Shown here: piece after piece, positions 8,519 to 17,462 of the stretch
How the letters are laid out: each line of letters opens with the position of its first letter
Position numbering within the stretch: the stretch's first letter is position 1
NCBI GenBank assembly: GCA_900016875.1
Contig: FCNR01000011.1
Coordinates: 1 to 44,313, forward strand
Direction: 5' to 3'
DNA from: Eubacteriaceae bacterium CHKCI004
GTDB taxonomy: Bacteria; Bacillota; Clostridia; Lachnospirales; Lachnospiraceae
DNA length: 44,313 nucleotides
Notes under the pieces: generated by a model
The model's database searches: none
The model's input: the letters and a program-made list of their open reading frames with translations, nothing else
Told to the model about the DNA's origin: nothing
Made by a program: the position numbers and the translations under genes

Positions 8519-8621
8519 TAGTCCCAAAATGGAAAGCTATGTGCGGACGCGTTTTTATCAGGAGAATGCATCAGTAAAATGCATACGGCCGCGCAGGATA
8601 GCTGCTGGAGGTGTAAAACAG

Positions 8622-11315
8622 GTGAAAATAGGACAACTGTGGATGAAAGGACAACCATGGATTGAGAGAAATAAAAATAGAAAATATTTATCGATTCTTC
8701 CTCCGCTGTTTCTTTTGCTGCTTACTGTATTTTTCTGCTGGCTGTTTTGCCTGCGGTTTGGCGTGTTTGGATCAAAAATTGACTGGATTAGCCAGCATAG
8801 CGTGATACCTGATTATTTCAGGCAGCAGTTTTATGACACCGGCAATTTTTTTCCGGAGTTTGCGGCCAATCTGGGAGCCGGACAAAATATTTACCATTAT
8901 TCTTATTACGGACTCTACAGTCCGGTCATTTTAGTTTCTTATCTTCTGCCTTTTGTAAAAATGTCAGATTATATGATGGCGGCGCAGTTCGTCTGCCTGG
9001 CGTCTTCTGTCATTCTTATGTATATCTGGCTGCAAAAACAGCAATTTAGAAGAAGTATATGTTTTGGTACGGCAGTATTATTTCTTCTGGCCGCGCCAAT
9101 GATTTTCCATTCTTATAATCAGATTATGTTTGTAAACTATATGCCGTTTCTTTGTATGGGGCTGCTGAGCGTAGACAGGTATTTTCAGTCAGAGGCAGGC
9201 GGACGAAAAAAAGGCGGTTTGCTGATTCTGAGTGTTTTTCTTATGATTATGACCAGTTTCTATTTCAGCATTGGAGGAATGCTTGTTCTGGGTGTTTATG
9301 CCGTTCACCGGTATCTGCTGGAATGCGACCGGCAGGGGCTGAGAATCACTGTTTTAGATTTTATCAAAGAAGGCGTGGGATTTGCCGCCCGTCTTATATT
9401 GGCCGTAATGATGAGCGGAGTGCTTCTCATTCCGACTTTGTATGCTCTGACAGGGAGAGGAAGTGGTACAAATGATATTTCCTGGAAAGAGCTTCTTATT
9501 CCGCAGTTTCATATCAAGGAATTTTGTTATACGCCGTATGGACTGGGGCTGACGACACTCGCTTTTACTGTGCTATTATCCGTGTTGTTCTTTAAAAAGC
9601 GGCACAATAAAATACTGGCAGGAAGCAGTTTGATTCTGCTGCTCATTCCAATGTTTTCCTGGATGCTGAACGGAGGTCTTTATATCAGGGATAAAGCATT
9701 GATTCCTTTTCTTCCGGTACTTTGTTATCTGATCGCTTTATATCTTCATTCTATGGAAAAAGTCAGAAAAACGAAGACGGAATTGTACTGGTATATTTGC
9801 CCCTATATATTGACTATAATTCTTATTGTCTTGCAGCGGGAACAAATCGGAGCAAACTGGCAGTTTCTGTTGTTTATGGCTGATGCTGTCTTTATGTTTT
9901 TATGCTTTTGCATTTTCTGCAAAAAGAGAAATGCGCTGGTGATTTTAACTCCGGCAATATGTTTCCTGATTCTGTTCGGAACCGTATGCCATCAAAAAAT
10001 GGACCGTGCGATCGATACGGAATATTATAAAGCGCTGACCGACAAAGAGATTGGAAGTCTTATAAAAGAAACATTAGATGGAGAAACAGGGATGTACCGG
10101 ACGGAACAAGCCGGCAGTTCAGATGAAAATGGCGCAAATATTAACCGTATCTGGACAGAACAACAATATATTTCTTCTATGTATTCTTCCGGATACCATC
10201 AAGGTTACGACAGTTTTCGAAAAGAAACTTTCCAGCTGGAACAGCCGTTCAGAAATTGTCTGATGCAGTCTTTTTCTTATAATCCTGTGTTTCAGAGATT
10301 AATGGGAATAAAATACATTTTATCAAAAAAAGACATATCAGGTTATGAGAAAGTGGGAGAGCAGGGAGATTGGAACGTTTATGAAAATAAATCCGTTTCT
10401 CCGGTCATTTACAGCACAGACCGTGTTATGACGGCTTCGGAATATGAGAAACTTGAATTCCCGTATAATCAGCTGGCACTGCTGTATTATGCCGTTGCAG
10501 ATAATAACGTGGCGGCTGATGAAGGCAAAGAATCTTATATCGGGGTACAGGAAGAGATACGGAAAGATGGAAATATTCAAGACATTTCTGACGAGTTTGT
10601 ATCCGGAATCAGTGAAAGCAGCTGGCTGAAAAAGAGTTCCGGAAGGATTGATATATCTGCAGAAGAGGAGAAAAAAATTTCGGTTTCTGTCCCTCAGGAA
10701 GAAAATTCGCAGGGAAAACAGGACGATGGACGTCAGAATGTGATTTTCATACAATTTAAGGTAAAAAATCTGCATCCGAATCAGGATATGTCCATCCAGG
10801 TGGGCGATGTAAAAAATACTCTGACAGCAAAATGTCACTATTATTATAATGATAATACTACGTTTTCTTTTGCAGTTCCGCTGGAGGAAGGCCAGGAAGC
10901 CGTCGAAATATCTTTTAAAAAAGGAGAGTATCAGCTGTCAGATATGCAGGTTTACCAGGGCAGCTTGCCGGCACAAAGCGGCCTGTATCAATCGGAATTA
11001 TCACTGGATAAGGATAAAACGAAGGGAAATGTCATCTCCGGCGAGATTACTGTGGCAAAAGCCGGATACTTGGTCACGACAATTCCTTATGAAAATAATT
11101 TTACCGTATATGTGGATGGAAAAAAGACAGAGACGAAGGAAGTTGATACGGCGTTTCTCGGATGCCTGATTGAGGAAGGCACTCATTCCATTGAAATCTT
11201 TTATCACGCGCCGGGATTGTCGGCAGGGAAAGCAATGTCACTGTCAGGCTGGCTTCTCTTTGCGCTTCTGTCTGGTATACAAGAATGGAGAAAAAGGCGG
11301 GAGCCCGCAGTATAA
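8622..11315 (+). CDS. YfhO-family multi-pass membrane protein
   Basis: 897 residues from the GTG at 8622, which follows GGAGGTG at 8607-8613. The in-frame ATG at 8529 has no ribosome site and adds 31 featureless residues. About a dozen hydrophobic helices fill residues 25-450, including FLLLLTVFFCWLFCLRF and FHSYNQIMFVNYMPFLCMGL. The long extracytoplasmic C-terminal part (about 470-870) contains YNPVFQRLMGIKYILSKKDI and YENNFTVYVDG, and one last helix precedes the stop. This is the layout of YfhO proteins, glycosyltransferase-C-like enzymes that decorate cell-wall polymers such as lipoteichoic acid with sugars. Its substrate here is unknown. Control by the divergent two-component system is likely. 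Confidence 0.85.
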   Translation: MKIGQLWMKGQPWIERNKNRKYLSILPPLFLLLLTVFFCWLFCLRFGVFGSKIDWISQHSVIPDYFRQQFYDTGNFFPEFAANLGAGQNIYHYSYYGLYSPVILVSYLLPFVKMSDYMMAAQFVCLASSVILMYIWLQKQQFRRSICFGTAVLFLLAAPMIFHSYNQIMFVNYMPFLCMGLLSVDRYFQSEAGGRKKGGLLILSVFLMIMTSFYFSIGGMLVLGVYAVHRYLLECDRQGLRITVLDFIKEGVGFAARLILAVMMSGVLLIPTLYALTGRGSGTNDISWKELLIPQFHIKEFCYTPYGLGLTTLAFTVLLSVLFFKKRHNKILAGSSLILLLIPMFSWMLNGGLYIRDKALIPFLPVLCYLIALYLHSMEKVRKTKTELYWYICPYILTIILIVLQREQIGANWQFLLFMADAVFMFLCFCIFCKKRNALVILTPAICFLILFGTVCHQKMDRAIDTEYYKALTDKEIGSLIKETLDGETGMYRTEQAGSSDENGANINRIWTEQQYISSMYSSGYHQGYDSFRKETFQLEQPFRNCLMQSFSYNPVFQRLMGIKYILSKKDISGYEKVGEQGDWNVYENKSVSPVIYSTDRVMTASEYEKLEFPYNQLALLYYAVADNNVAADEGKESYIGVQEEIRKDGNIQDISDEFVSGISESSWLKKSSGRIDISAEEEKKISVSVPQEENSQGKQDDGRQNVIFIQFKVKNLHPNQDMSIQVGDVKNTLTAKCHYYYNDNTTFSFAVPLEEGQEAVEISFKKGEYQLSDMQVYQGSLPAQSGLYQSELSLDKDKTKGNVISGEITVAKAGYLVTTIPYENNFTVYVDGKKTETKEVDTAFLGCLIEEGTHSIEIFYHAPGLSAGKAMSLSGWLLFALLSGIQEWRKRREPAV

Positions 11316-11414
11316 TTTTCTTTACATTTCCATACGGAAGTATTACCATAAAATGGCTGCAGGAAACTGCAGAATAAATAAAAGATCTGATGGAATCAGA
11401 AAGGAAAGATAGTG

Positions 11415-11996
11415 ATGACAGAACGTGAAAAAAGGGATCTTGGACTGTGGTACGACGCTAATTATGATGCGGAACTTCTTGAAGAACGTGAAAAGGCGGA
11501 GGAGCTTTGCTTTGCATTAAATCATACCGCTCCCCGGGAGCACGAGAAACAAAATAGAATAATAGGTGAGCTTCTGGCTCAATTTGGAGAGGGGAGCACC
11601 ATACTGGCGCCGTTTAATGTGGATTATGGATACAACTGCCGCATCGGTGATAATACCTTTGTTAATCATTACGCATATTTTATGGATTGTGCACCGATAA
11701 CTATCGGTAACTACTGCTTTATCGGTCCATACTGCGGTATGTACACTGCTATTCATCCGCTGGTGGCCGGGGAGCGTAATCAGGGACTGGAGATTGCCAA
11801 ACCGATCACTGTGGGAGACAATGTCTGGATTGGCGCAAATGTGACGATTCTTCCGGGCGTTACTATCGGAGAGGGAAGCGTCATCGGAGCCAAAAGCGTG
11901 GTGACCAAAGATATTCCTGCCAATGTTCTTGCCGTAGGGAATCCGTGCAGAGTCATCCGGGAGATTACCGAGGAGGACAGGATTGCGAGAAAGTAA
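11415..11996 (+). CDS. Sugar O-acetyltransferase (maltose/galactoside acetyltransferase family)
   Basis: 193 residues from the ATG at 11415, with GAAAGGA upstream. The N-terminal Mac domain (MTEREKRDLGLWYDANYDAE) is followed by a left-handed beta-helix of hexapeptide repeats such as ITIGNYCFIG, ITVGDNVWIGANVTILPG and VTIGEGSVIGAKS. TAIHPL carries the catalytic His that deprotonates the sugar hydroxyl. It transfers acetyl from acetyl-CoA to a sugar, probably in the cytoplasm. The length matches the family (about 185-205). It stands about 100 bases after the YfhO gene without a clear terminator, so co-transcription is possible. Confidence 0.92.
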   Translation: MTEREKRDLGLWYDANYDAELLEEREKAEELCFALNHTAPREHEKQNRIIGELLAQFGEGSTILAPFNVDYGYNCRIGDNTFVNHYAYFMDCAPITIGNYCFIGPYCGMYTAIHPLVAGERNQGLEIAKPITVGDNVWIGANVTILPGVTIGEGSVIGAKSVVTKDIPANVLAVGNPCRVIREITEEDRIARK

Positions 11997-12015
11997 ATGT
12001 GATGATACCTGTAAG

Positions 12016-12061
12016 ACGTTTCAGGCATAGCAAACTATACGTTTCAGGCATTTGCAACTTA
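12016..12061. repeat. Two tandem 23-base repeats upstream of the AKR gene
   Basis: Copy one (12016-12038) and copy two (12039-12061) both begin ACGTTTCAGGCAT and end in near-identical CAAACTAT/CAACTTA. The junction of the copies makes ACTATACGTTT (12034-12044), the same 11 bases found upstream of the AKR gene at 43086. Probably a regulator-binding array. Confidence 0.6.
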
Positions 12062-12138
12062 ATTCGATGAGATTTATAATAAAAATGATAAACAGAAGCG
12101 TATGAATATAATGCTTGAGGAAGTCAGGAGGATGAAAA

Positions 12139-13269
12139 ATGGTATACAGAGATTTTCAGGATTTGAAGTTATCGGCGCTGGGTATGGGCGCAATGCGTCT
12201 TCCGGTCATTGACGGCGATGACGCCAGAATTGACGAGGCGGCTGCAGAACAGATGGTTGCCTACGCCATGGAACACGGCGTCAATTATTATGATACGGCG
12301 TGGGGCTATCACAATGGCAATTCCGAGCTGGTGATGGGAAAAGCTCTCAGCAAATATCCGAGAGATAAGTTTTATCTTGCCACCAAGTTCCCGGGCTACG
12401 ACCTGTCCAACATGCCGAAGGTAAAAGAAATCTTTGAAAAACAGCTGGAAAAATGTCAGGTAGAATATTTTGATTTCTATCTGTTCCACAATGTGTGCGA
12501 GATGAATATCGACGCTTACCTTGATGAGAAATACGGCATTTTCGAGTATCTCATGGAACAGAAGAAAAACGGACGGATCAGACATCTCGGTTTCTCTGCT
12601 CATGGAAGCTATGATGTAATGAAACGTTTCCTGGACGCTTACGGCGAGCACATGGAGTTCTGCCAGATTCAGCTGAATTACATAGACTGGACATTCCAGG
12701 ATGCCAAGGCGAAAGTGGAACTGTTAAAAGAACATAATATTCCGGTATGGGTAATGGAACCGCTGCGGGGCGGTAAGCTGGCAACGCTGCCGGAGAAAGA
12801 AACAGCTGCTCTGAAGGCTCTGCGTCCGGATGAGGATATTCCGGCGTGGGCGTTCCGTTTCCTGCAGTCCATTCCGGAGGTGACCATGGTATTATCCGGT
12901 ATGTCCAACGTGGAACAGATGAAGGCTAATATCGAAACCTTTGAGACGGATAAACCGCTTAATGAGAAGGAGATGAGAGCACTTCTTTCCATTGCGGACG
13001 GTATGTTGAACGGCACACTGCCTTGTACTGCCTGCCATTATTGCGTCAGTCACTGTCCGAAGGGACTGGATATTCCGAATCTTCTGGAACTCTACAATGA
13101 GCACAGCTTTACCGGCGGCGGTTTCATCGCACCGATGGCATTGAGTGCGGTGCCGGAAGAGAAATGGCCGTCAGCCTGTATCGGCTGCAGAAGCTGTGAG
13201 AAGGTCTGTCCGCAGCAGATTAAGATATCCGAAGCCATGGCAGATTTTGCAGCGAAGCTGAAAGGCTGA
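12139..13269 (+). CDS. Aldo/keto reductase with C-terminal 4Fe-4S ferredoxin domain
   Basis: 376 residues; AGGAGG precedes the ATG. The TIM-barrel AKR part (about 1-280) has LGMGAMRLPV, NYYDTAWGYHNGNSE with the catalytic Asp and Tyr, KFPGY for the Lys, and FYLFHNV for the His. The C-terminal part has CTACHYCVSHCPKGLDIP and CIGCRSCEKVCPQQIKI, two Cys clusters for iron-sulfur centres. Such enzymes reduce carbonyl or unsaturated substrates with electrons from NAD(P)H and ferredoxin-like centres in the anaerobic cytoplasm; the substrate is unknown. It precedes a lipoprotein hydrolase, a pairing repeated at 39034-41273. It is close in sequence to the AKR at 40170, so they are paralogues. Confidence 0.92.
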   Translation: MVYRDFQDLKLSALGMGAMRLPVIDGDDARIDEAAAEQMVAYAMEHGVNYYDTAWGYHNGNSELVMGKALSKYPRDKFYLATKFPGYDLSNMPKVKEIFEKQLEKCQVEYFDFYLFHNVCEMNIDAYLDEKYGIFEYLMEQKKNGRIRHLGFSAHGSYDVMKRFLDAYGEHMEFCQIQLNYIDWTFQDAKAKVELLKEHNIPVWVMEPLRGGKLATLPEKETAALKALRPDEDIPAWAFRFLQSIPEVTMVLSGMSNVEQMKANIETFETDKPLNEKEMRALLSIADGMLNGTLPCTACHYCVSHCPKGLDIPNLLELYNEHSFTGGGFIAPMALSAVPEEKWPSACIGCRSCEKVCPQQIKISEAMADFAAKLKG

Positions 13270-13340
13270 TAATTTCGGCGGATTCTAACGGTGCAAAGAC
13301 GCTGATGATTCCGGCAGATGCCAATCGTACAAAGGCGCCG
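13269..13340. repeat. Imperfect 36-base tandem repeat overlapping the AKR stop
   Basis: Units 13269-13304 and 13305-13340 match at 26 of 36 positions by my alignment (core GTGCAAAGACGC versus GTACAAAGGCGC). The first unit begins in the AKR stop codon. Function unknown. The rest of 13341-13631, apart from the terminator, shows no gene. Confidence 0.5.
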
Positions 13341-13379
13341 GAACAAAAATATAGAATCATATAGTATACCTGTGTCTTC

Positions 13380-13406
13380 GACCCGGCGTTTTGCCGGGTC
13401 TTTTTT
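13380..13406 (+). terminator. Intrinsic terminator after the AKR gene
   Basis: GACCCGGC and GCCGGGTC form a perfect 8-base stem around GTTTT, followed by six T. Confidence 0.92.
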
Positions 13407-13631
13407 CGTCATAGGAGAGCAGTCAACACCTTCAGGTATACAGTTTTATAACACATCGAGAATTCTATTCCCGGAAAGATTCGGCTACAATACATTTGTA
13501 AGAAGAAATGAAAAGATAACCCGGGAATCGCCGGCGGCGCGTGAAAGAACGCGCAGCTGCAGCCCGGAATAATCAGAAAGAAAAGGCAGGAGGAAGAAGT
13601 ATCTGCGAAACTTTAAGAATTCGTGAAGAAT

Positions 13632-14654
13632 ATGAAAAATGTGATAATGATATCGATGATAATGATTATGACCGCTCTGCTCTGTGCCTGCGGAACCAGC
13701 GAGGCGCGGCAGAGCAGCGGAGAGCAGACAACGGAAGCGGCAGGGAATGCCACCGCCCAGGCGAACACTCAAACTGCGCTATTTACGCAGGACACCACAG
13801 TGGGAGAAGTCATCCATGACCCTGCTTTCGGGGATTTTGGCCGGCTGCTTTTCCCGGTGGACCGCTATATCAGCGAGGACATGACTTTGGCGGATATCAG
13901 CAGCAGCGATGTGTATGTCTGGTACTCCAATATTGACGCAGATAAGACCGTTGAGATTGTCAACGATCTGAAAACGAGAGCCGAAAACGGCGAGCAGGTT
14001 TTTTATAACATCTATTCGGATGATGAGATAGAAGAAGACGCGTCCAGGGCAGATACGGGATTCTTCTTTTTTAAGGGTGATCCGGGAGCAAAATTTGCCA
14101 TCATGAACGCAGGCGGCGGGTTTATGTATGTGGGAGCCATGCACGACAGCTTTCCTCACGCCCTTGAGGTAAGCAAAAAGGGCTACAACGCATTTGCTCT
14201 CATATACCGCCCGGATTACGCCTATGAAGATCTGGCGCAGGCCATTGCCTATATTTATGACCACGCAGAGGAGCTTCAGGTGGATAAAGAGGGGTACTCA
14301 CTCTGGGGCGGTTCCGCGGGAGCCAGAATGGCGGCGGAGCTTGGCAACGCCAGCTACGGTCCTGCCTATTACGGCAGACCGGATATTCCGCAGGCAGCTG
14401 CGGTCATCATGCAGTACACCGGCTACAGCGACGCTTCCCCGCAGGATGCGCCGACTTACGCCTGTGTGGGAACCAATGACGGAATCGCCAGCTGGAGAAC
14501 CATGCAGCGCCGTCTTGAGGCGCTGGAAGGCTATGGAATCCCGACAGAATTCCATGTTTATAATGGACTGAGGCATGGCTTCGGTCTGGGAACAGGCACC
14601 GTGGCGGAGGGCTGGATCAACGACGCGGTGGCCTTCTGGGAAGCGCAGATGTAA
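13632..14654 (+). CDS. Lipoprotein alpha/beta hydrolase
   Basis: 340 residues from the ATG at 13632; an in-frame GTG at 13623 would add three residues. The signal ends in LLCACG, giving a lipidated Cys. A Gln/Thr-rich linker is followed by two short conserved repeats (TVGEVIHDPAFGDFGRLLFP), then the hydrolase core. FAIMNAGGGFMYVG is the strand and oxyanion region, SLWGGSAGARMAA has the nucleophile Ser, YACVGTNDG has the probable Asp, and YNGLRHGFGLG has the His. It resembles esterase/acetyl-xylan-esterase-type lipases (BD-FAE/Aes-like). It would act on the outer face of the membrane. It follows the AKR gene behind a terminator, so it has its own promoter. It appears intact. Confidence 0.85.
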   Translation: MKNVIMISMIMIMTALLCACGTSEARQSSGEQTTEAAGNATAQANTQTALFTQDTTVGEVIHDPAFGDFGRLLFPVDRYISEDMTLADISSSDVYVWYSNIDADKTVEIVNDLKTRAENGEQVFYNIYSDDEIEEDASRADTGFFFFKGDPGAKFAIMNAGGGFMYVGAMHDSFPHALEVSKKGYNAFALIYRPDYAYEDLAQAIAYIYDHAEELQVDKEGYSLWGGSAGARMAAELGNASYGPAYYGRPDIPQAAAVIMQYTGYSDASPQDAPTYACVGTNDGIASWRTMQRRLEALEGYGIPTEFHVYNGLRHGFGLGTGTVAEGWINDAVAFWEAQM

Positions 14655-14729
14655 CGGGTAATATGACTCGCTTCCCGGCATACAAAAGATAAATACAAAT
14701 AAATACATGTCTTTGTTTTTCTTTCTTTA

Positions 14730-14767
14730 AAAAGGCTGTTGTACTGAAACGGTACAGCAGCCTTTTT
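14730..14767 (+). terminator. Intrinsic terminator after the hydrolase
   Basis: AAAAAGGCTGTTGTAC pairs with GTACAGCAGCCTTTTTT (one mismatch) around TGAAACG. The long stem and T-run make it strong. Confidence 0.9.
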
Positions 14768-14888
14768 TAAGGAGAACTTAAGGCTGCCTTATCCTTCTTT
14801 TAAGGGGCACGTGCTATTCTTTCTTCAGGAGCAAAAGTAATTCACGAAAATGCGATATGAATTCATCCGAAGGAAAGGAGGCACAGCC

Positions 14889-15818
14889 ATGAGCCAGTAC
14901 ATGATAGAAACCAATGATCTGACTAAAAAATATGGGGAGCAGTCGGGGGTGTTTGGAGCCAGCCTGCATATAAAGCCCGGGAGGATTTACGGGCTGCTCG
15001 GGAGAAACGGAGCCGGCAAGACGACCATCATGCGGATGCTTCTGGGGCTGACAGCGCCCACATCGGGGCAGATACGGATATTCGGGAAACCGCTGCCGGG
15101 CAATGAAACACGGATTCTTCCCCATGTGGGGAGTCTCATTGAGTCGCCGGGATTTTATCCGAATCTCACCGGCACGGAGAATCTGAGAATTTTTGCCAGA
15201 CTGCGGCGGATAAAGAATCCGGAGGCGATACGGGAAGCCCTTGCCCTCGTAAATCTGCCCTACAAGGATAAAAAACTGTTCTCCCAGTATTCCCTCGGCA
15301 TGAAGCAGAGGCTTGCCATCGCCCTTGCTATCATGCATGATCCGGATCTGCTGATTCTTGACGAGCCCATCAACGGCCTTGATCCCATCGGCATCGCGGA
15401 GGTCCGCGATTTCATACGGAAGCTTTGCCGGGAGAGAGGGAAGACCATCATGATCTCCAGCCACATTTTGTCGGAAATCGCGCTGCTGGCCGATGATATC
15501 GGCATCATCGACCACGGCAGACTGCTGGAAGAGGAGAGTCTTGAAAAGCTGGAACGAAAGAACAGCCGGTACATTTATCTGGAAGTGTCGGAACCGGAAC
15601 GGGCAGGAAATCTTCTGGCAGAAAGGCTGGCACTCCCGGCTGCGGACTATGAGGCAGACGGCGAGAACGGCCTGCACATTTACAATATGCAGGTGCAGAT
15701 TCAGGACATTCTCCCGGTTTTGGTGCAGAACGGCCTTTCCGTTTCCTGCGCGAAGATCTGCGAGGACACCCTGGAAGATTATTTTAAGAAGGTGACAGGG
15801 GGTGAGGGGATTGCCTGA
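14889..15818 (+). CDS. ABC transporter ATP-binding protein (bacitracin/lantibiotic type)
   Basis: 309 residues from the ATG at 14889 behind AAAGGAGG. Walker A is GRNGAGKTT, the signature motif is YSLGMKQRLAIA, Walker B is LLILDEPINGL, and the switch His lies in ISSHILSE. The C-terminal 90 residues are the variable regulatory extension seen in BcrA-type proteins. It energises the two permeases that follow; the gene overlaps the first by 17 bases. The set resembles BcrAB/LanFEG-type exporters that protect against antimicrobial peptides, but the substrate cannot be read from sequence. No dedicated regulator is adjacent. Confidence 0.93.
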   Translation: MSQYMIETNDLTKKYGEQSGVFGASLHIKPGRIYGLLGRNGAGKTTIMRMLLGLTAPTSGQIRIFGKPLPGNETRILPHVGSLIESPGFYPNLTGTENLRIFARLRRIKNPEAIREALALVNLPYKDKKLFSQYSLGMKQRLAIALAIMHDPDLLILDEPINGLDPIGIAEVRDFIRKLCRERGKTIMISSHILSEIALLADDIGIIDHGRLLEEESLEKLERKNSRYIYLEVSEPERAGNLLAERLALPAADYEADGENGLHIYNMQVQIQDILPVLVQNGLSVSCAKICEDTLEDYFKKVTGGEGIA

Positions 15819-16614
15819 ACTTCTTGTATGCGAGTTTATGAAGCTGAAAAGGAAGAAGCTCATTCCGGCCATTGTTGCCCTGTCAGTGCTGTTTCCTCTT
15901 TTGGTGGTATATGTGACAAAGTCCGGCATGAGCGGCGATATGAGCGCAGCCTATCTGCAGCAGCGGTTTGATTACTCCTACTCGTTGATGCTTTCTTACG
16001 GCCTGGTTCTGCTGGAACCCTGCCTGCTGGGTATTCTTGCGTCGCTTTTGTTTTTCCTGGAGAGAGATAATGACACATTCAAAAATATCCGGGTCATCCC
16101 GGTTACGACCACGAAACTGGTGCTGGCAAAGATTCTGGTTCTGCTGATCTACAGTCTGATCTATACGCTGGCAAATGTACTGTTCACCGTTTTGTTTACC
16201 TGGATTCTCGGGGCAGGGACAGTATATGAGCTGGGATTTAAGATAGGGCTTGCCTGCCTGTTCAGCGTGGGGATCACTGTCGCCTCTTTGCCGGTGATCG
16301 TGTGTATTGTATATTTTAATAAGACCTATTTGATCTCCATGTTGTTATCGTTTTTTTACGCGATATTGTCCTGGGGCATGCTGGCGGTGGTGTCCATGAA
16401 TCTTTCTCTCATACGGATCATCAACTGCTTTCCAATCCTATGTGTCATGAACTGGACCAGCGGGCTGCTGCTGCGGCACAGTCCTCAGAAGAATCTGGCT
16501 CCGGAAGCCTATGCCATGATTCCGTCGAATCCGGAGGCCTTTGCGGTGCTGGGCGTTACGCTGGCGGTCAGCCTGTTTCTGATCTTTCGGTTTTACAGGA
16601 GGTGGACAAGATGA
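15802..16614 (+). CDS. ABC transporter permease (ABC-2 type), first subunit
   Basis: 270 residues from the GTG at 15802, six bases after AAGGTGA and inside the end of the ATPase gene; a TTG at 15811 is an alternative. Six hydrophobic helices are visible, starting with LIPAIVALSVLFPLLVVYV and ending with FAVLGVTLAVSLFLIFRF. The N-terminal EFMKLKRKK is typical of LanF/BcrB-type permeases, which couple to the ATPase through a short N-terminal helix. Its stop overlaps the next start as ATGA, so the three genes are translationally coupled. Confidence 0.88.
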   Translation: MRGLPELLVCEFMKLKRKKLIPAIVALSVLFPLLVVYVTKSGMSGDMSAAYLQQRFDYSYSLMLSYGLVLLEPCLLGILASLLFFLERDNDTFKNIRVIPVTTTKLVLAKILVLLIYSLIYTLANVLFTVLFTWILGAGTVYELGFKIGLACLFSVGITVASLPVIVCIVYFNKTYLISMLLSFFYAILSWGMLAVVSMNLSLIRIINCFPILCVMNWTSGLLLRHSPQKNLAPEAYAMIPSNPEAFAVLGVTLAVSLFLIFRFYRRWTR

Positions 16615-17396
16615 AAGACTGTGTTGTTACGGAATTCTGGAAAATCAAACGGTATTCGGTGGTGAAGGCGGGAGCGGTTATGACGGTTCTTTCGGTATTC
16701 ATGGGATTTTTTTATTCCACGGCGAGTACCTCTGAGGGCTGGGATTTCTCCTATTATATTCATGAGATCATCAGTACCAACTGTACGTATTTTTTCCCGG
16801 TGATTATCATGCTCATGGCGGTTTTTCTGACGGCCCGGGAGAGAACGGATGACACGTTAAAATCCATCCTGACAATCCCTGTTTCCTACAGGAATCTGCT
16901 GACAGGCAAGCTGATTCTTCTGCTGTTTCTGACCGTGGCCTTCAGTCTCTGCAATATCGTCTTTGCCGTGATGGTCAACGGTTTTCTGGGCCTGCTGGGT
17001 ATGACGGTGCAGACGGTGGCCGCTGCTGCCGGGCGGATCATCCTGTCAAATGTACTGATCTACGTGGCGGTGCTTCCGCTGATCGTTCTCAATACATTTC
17101 TTCTGAAAATCAGCGTGTTCGGCGTGGCCTTCGTCTTTGTGTACGGCTATCTGGGAACCTTTGAGGGGCGGATCATGAACTGGTATCCTGTCAAGGCGGC
17201 GATGATCCTGTCAGACCCGTACTGCGGCAGCGGTTATGATTTAGGAGATTTCACATATCAGGCGCCGCCGGCGGCGGCCGTGCTGGCAATCTTTCTGCTG
17301 GCAGCTGTCCTGCTGCTTATGGTGTTGTCCGGACGGAACGGGCAAACGGAAGTCCGGGGCGGAAAAGGCGGGGCAGTATTAAAGAAGGGATGGTAA
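16611..17396 (+). CDS. ABC transporter permease (ABC-2 type), second subunit
   Basis: 261 residues from the ATG at 16611, preceded by AGGAGGTG. It is homologous in layout to the previous gene: the opening VVTEFWKIKRYS, then six helices such as YFFPVIIMLMAVFLTARERT and AAVLAIFLLAAVLLLMVLSG. Two different permeases with one ATPase is the LanFEG arrangement. It ends three bases before the -35 of the next promoter, so the operon ends here although no hairpin is obvious. Confidence 0.87.
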   Translation: MKDCVVTEFWKIKRYSVVKAGAVMTVLSVFMGFFYSTASTSEGWDFSYYIHEIISTNCTYFFPVIIMLMAVFLTARERTDDTLKSILTIPVSYRNLLTGKLILLLFLTVAFSLCNIVFAVMVNGFLGLLGMTVQTVAAAAGRIILSNVLIYVAVLPLIVLNTFLLKISVFGVAFVFVYGYLGTFEGRIMNWYPVKAAMILSDPYCGSGYDLGDFTYQAPPAAAVLAIFLLAAVLLLMVLSGRNGQTEVRGGKGGAVLKKGW

Positions 17397-17399
17397 CTA

Positions 17400-17428
17400 T
17401 TGACATTTCCCCTGACTTTTAGTATAAA
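17400..17428 (+). promoter_or_regulatory. Promoter of the cation diffusion facilitator gene
   Basis: TTGACA (17400-17405) and TATAAA (17423-17428) with a 17-base spacer, immediately after the ABC operon. It is close to consensus, so expression is probably strong. Confidence 0.75.
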
Positions 17429-17462
17429 AGAAAGAATGAAAAAAGAGACGGGGATGATTGTT

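Noticed and set aside
8529-8621. ATG at 8529 as the start of the YfhO gene
   Set aside because: No ribosome site and 31 polar residues atypical of the family; the GTG at 8622 has GGAGGTG at a good distance.
14814-15929. Minus-strand open frame of about 370 codons over the ABC ATPase gene
   Set aside because: The plus strand has all ABC motifs and ribosome sites; the antisense frame has none.
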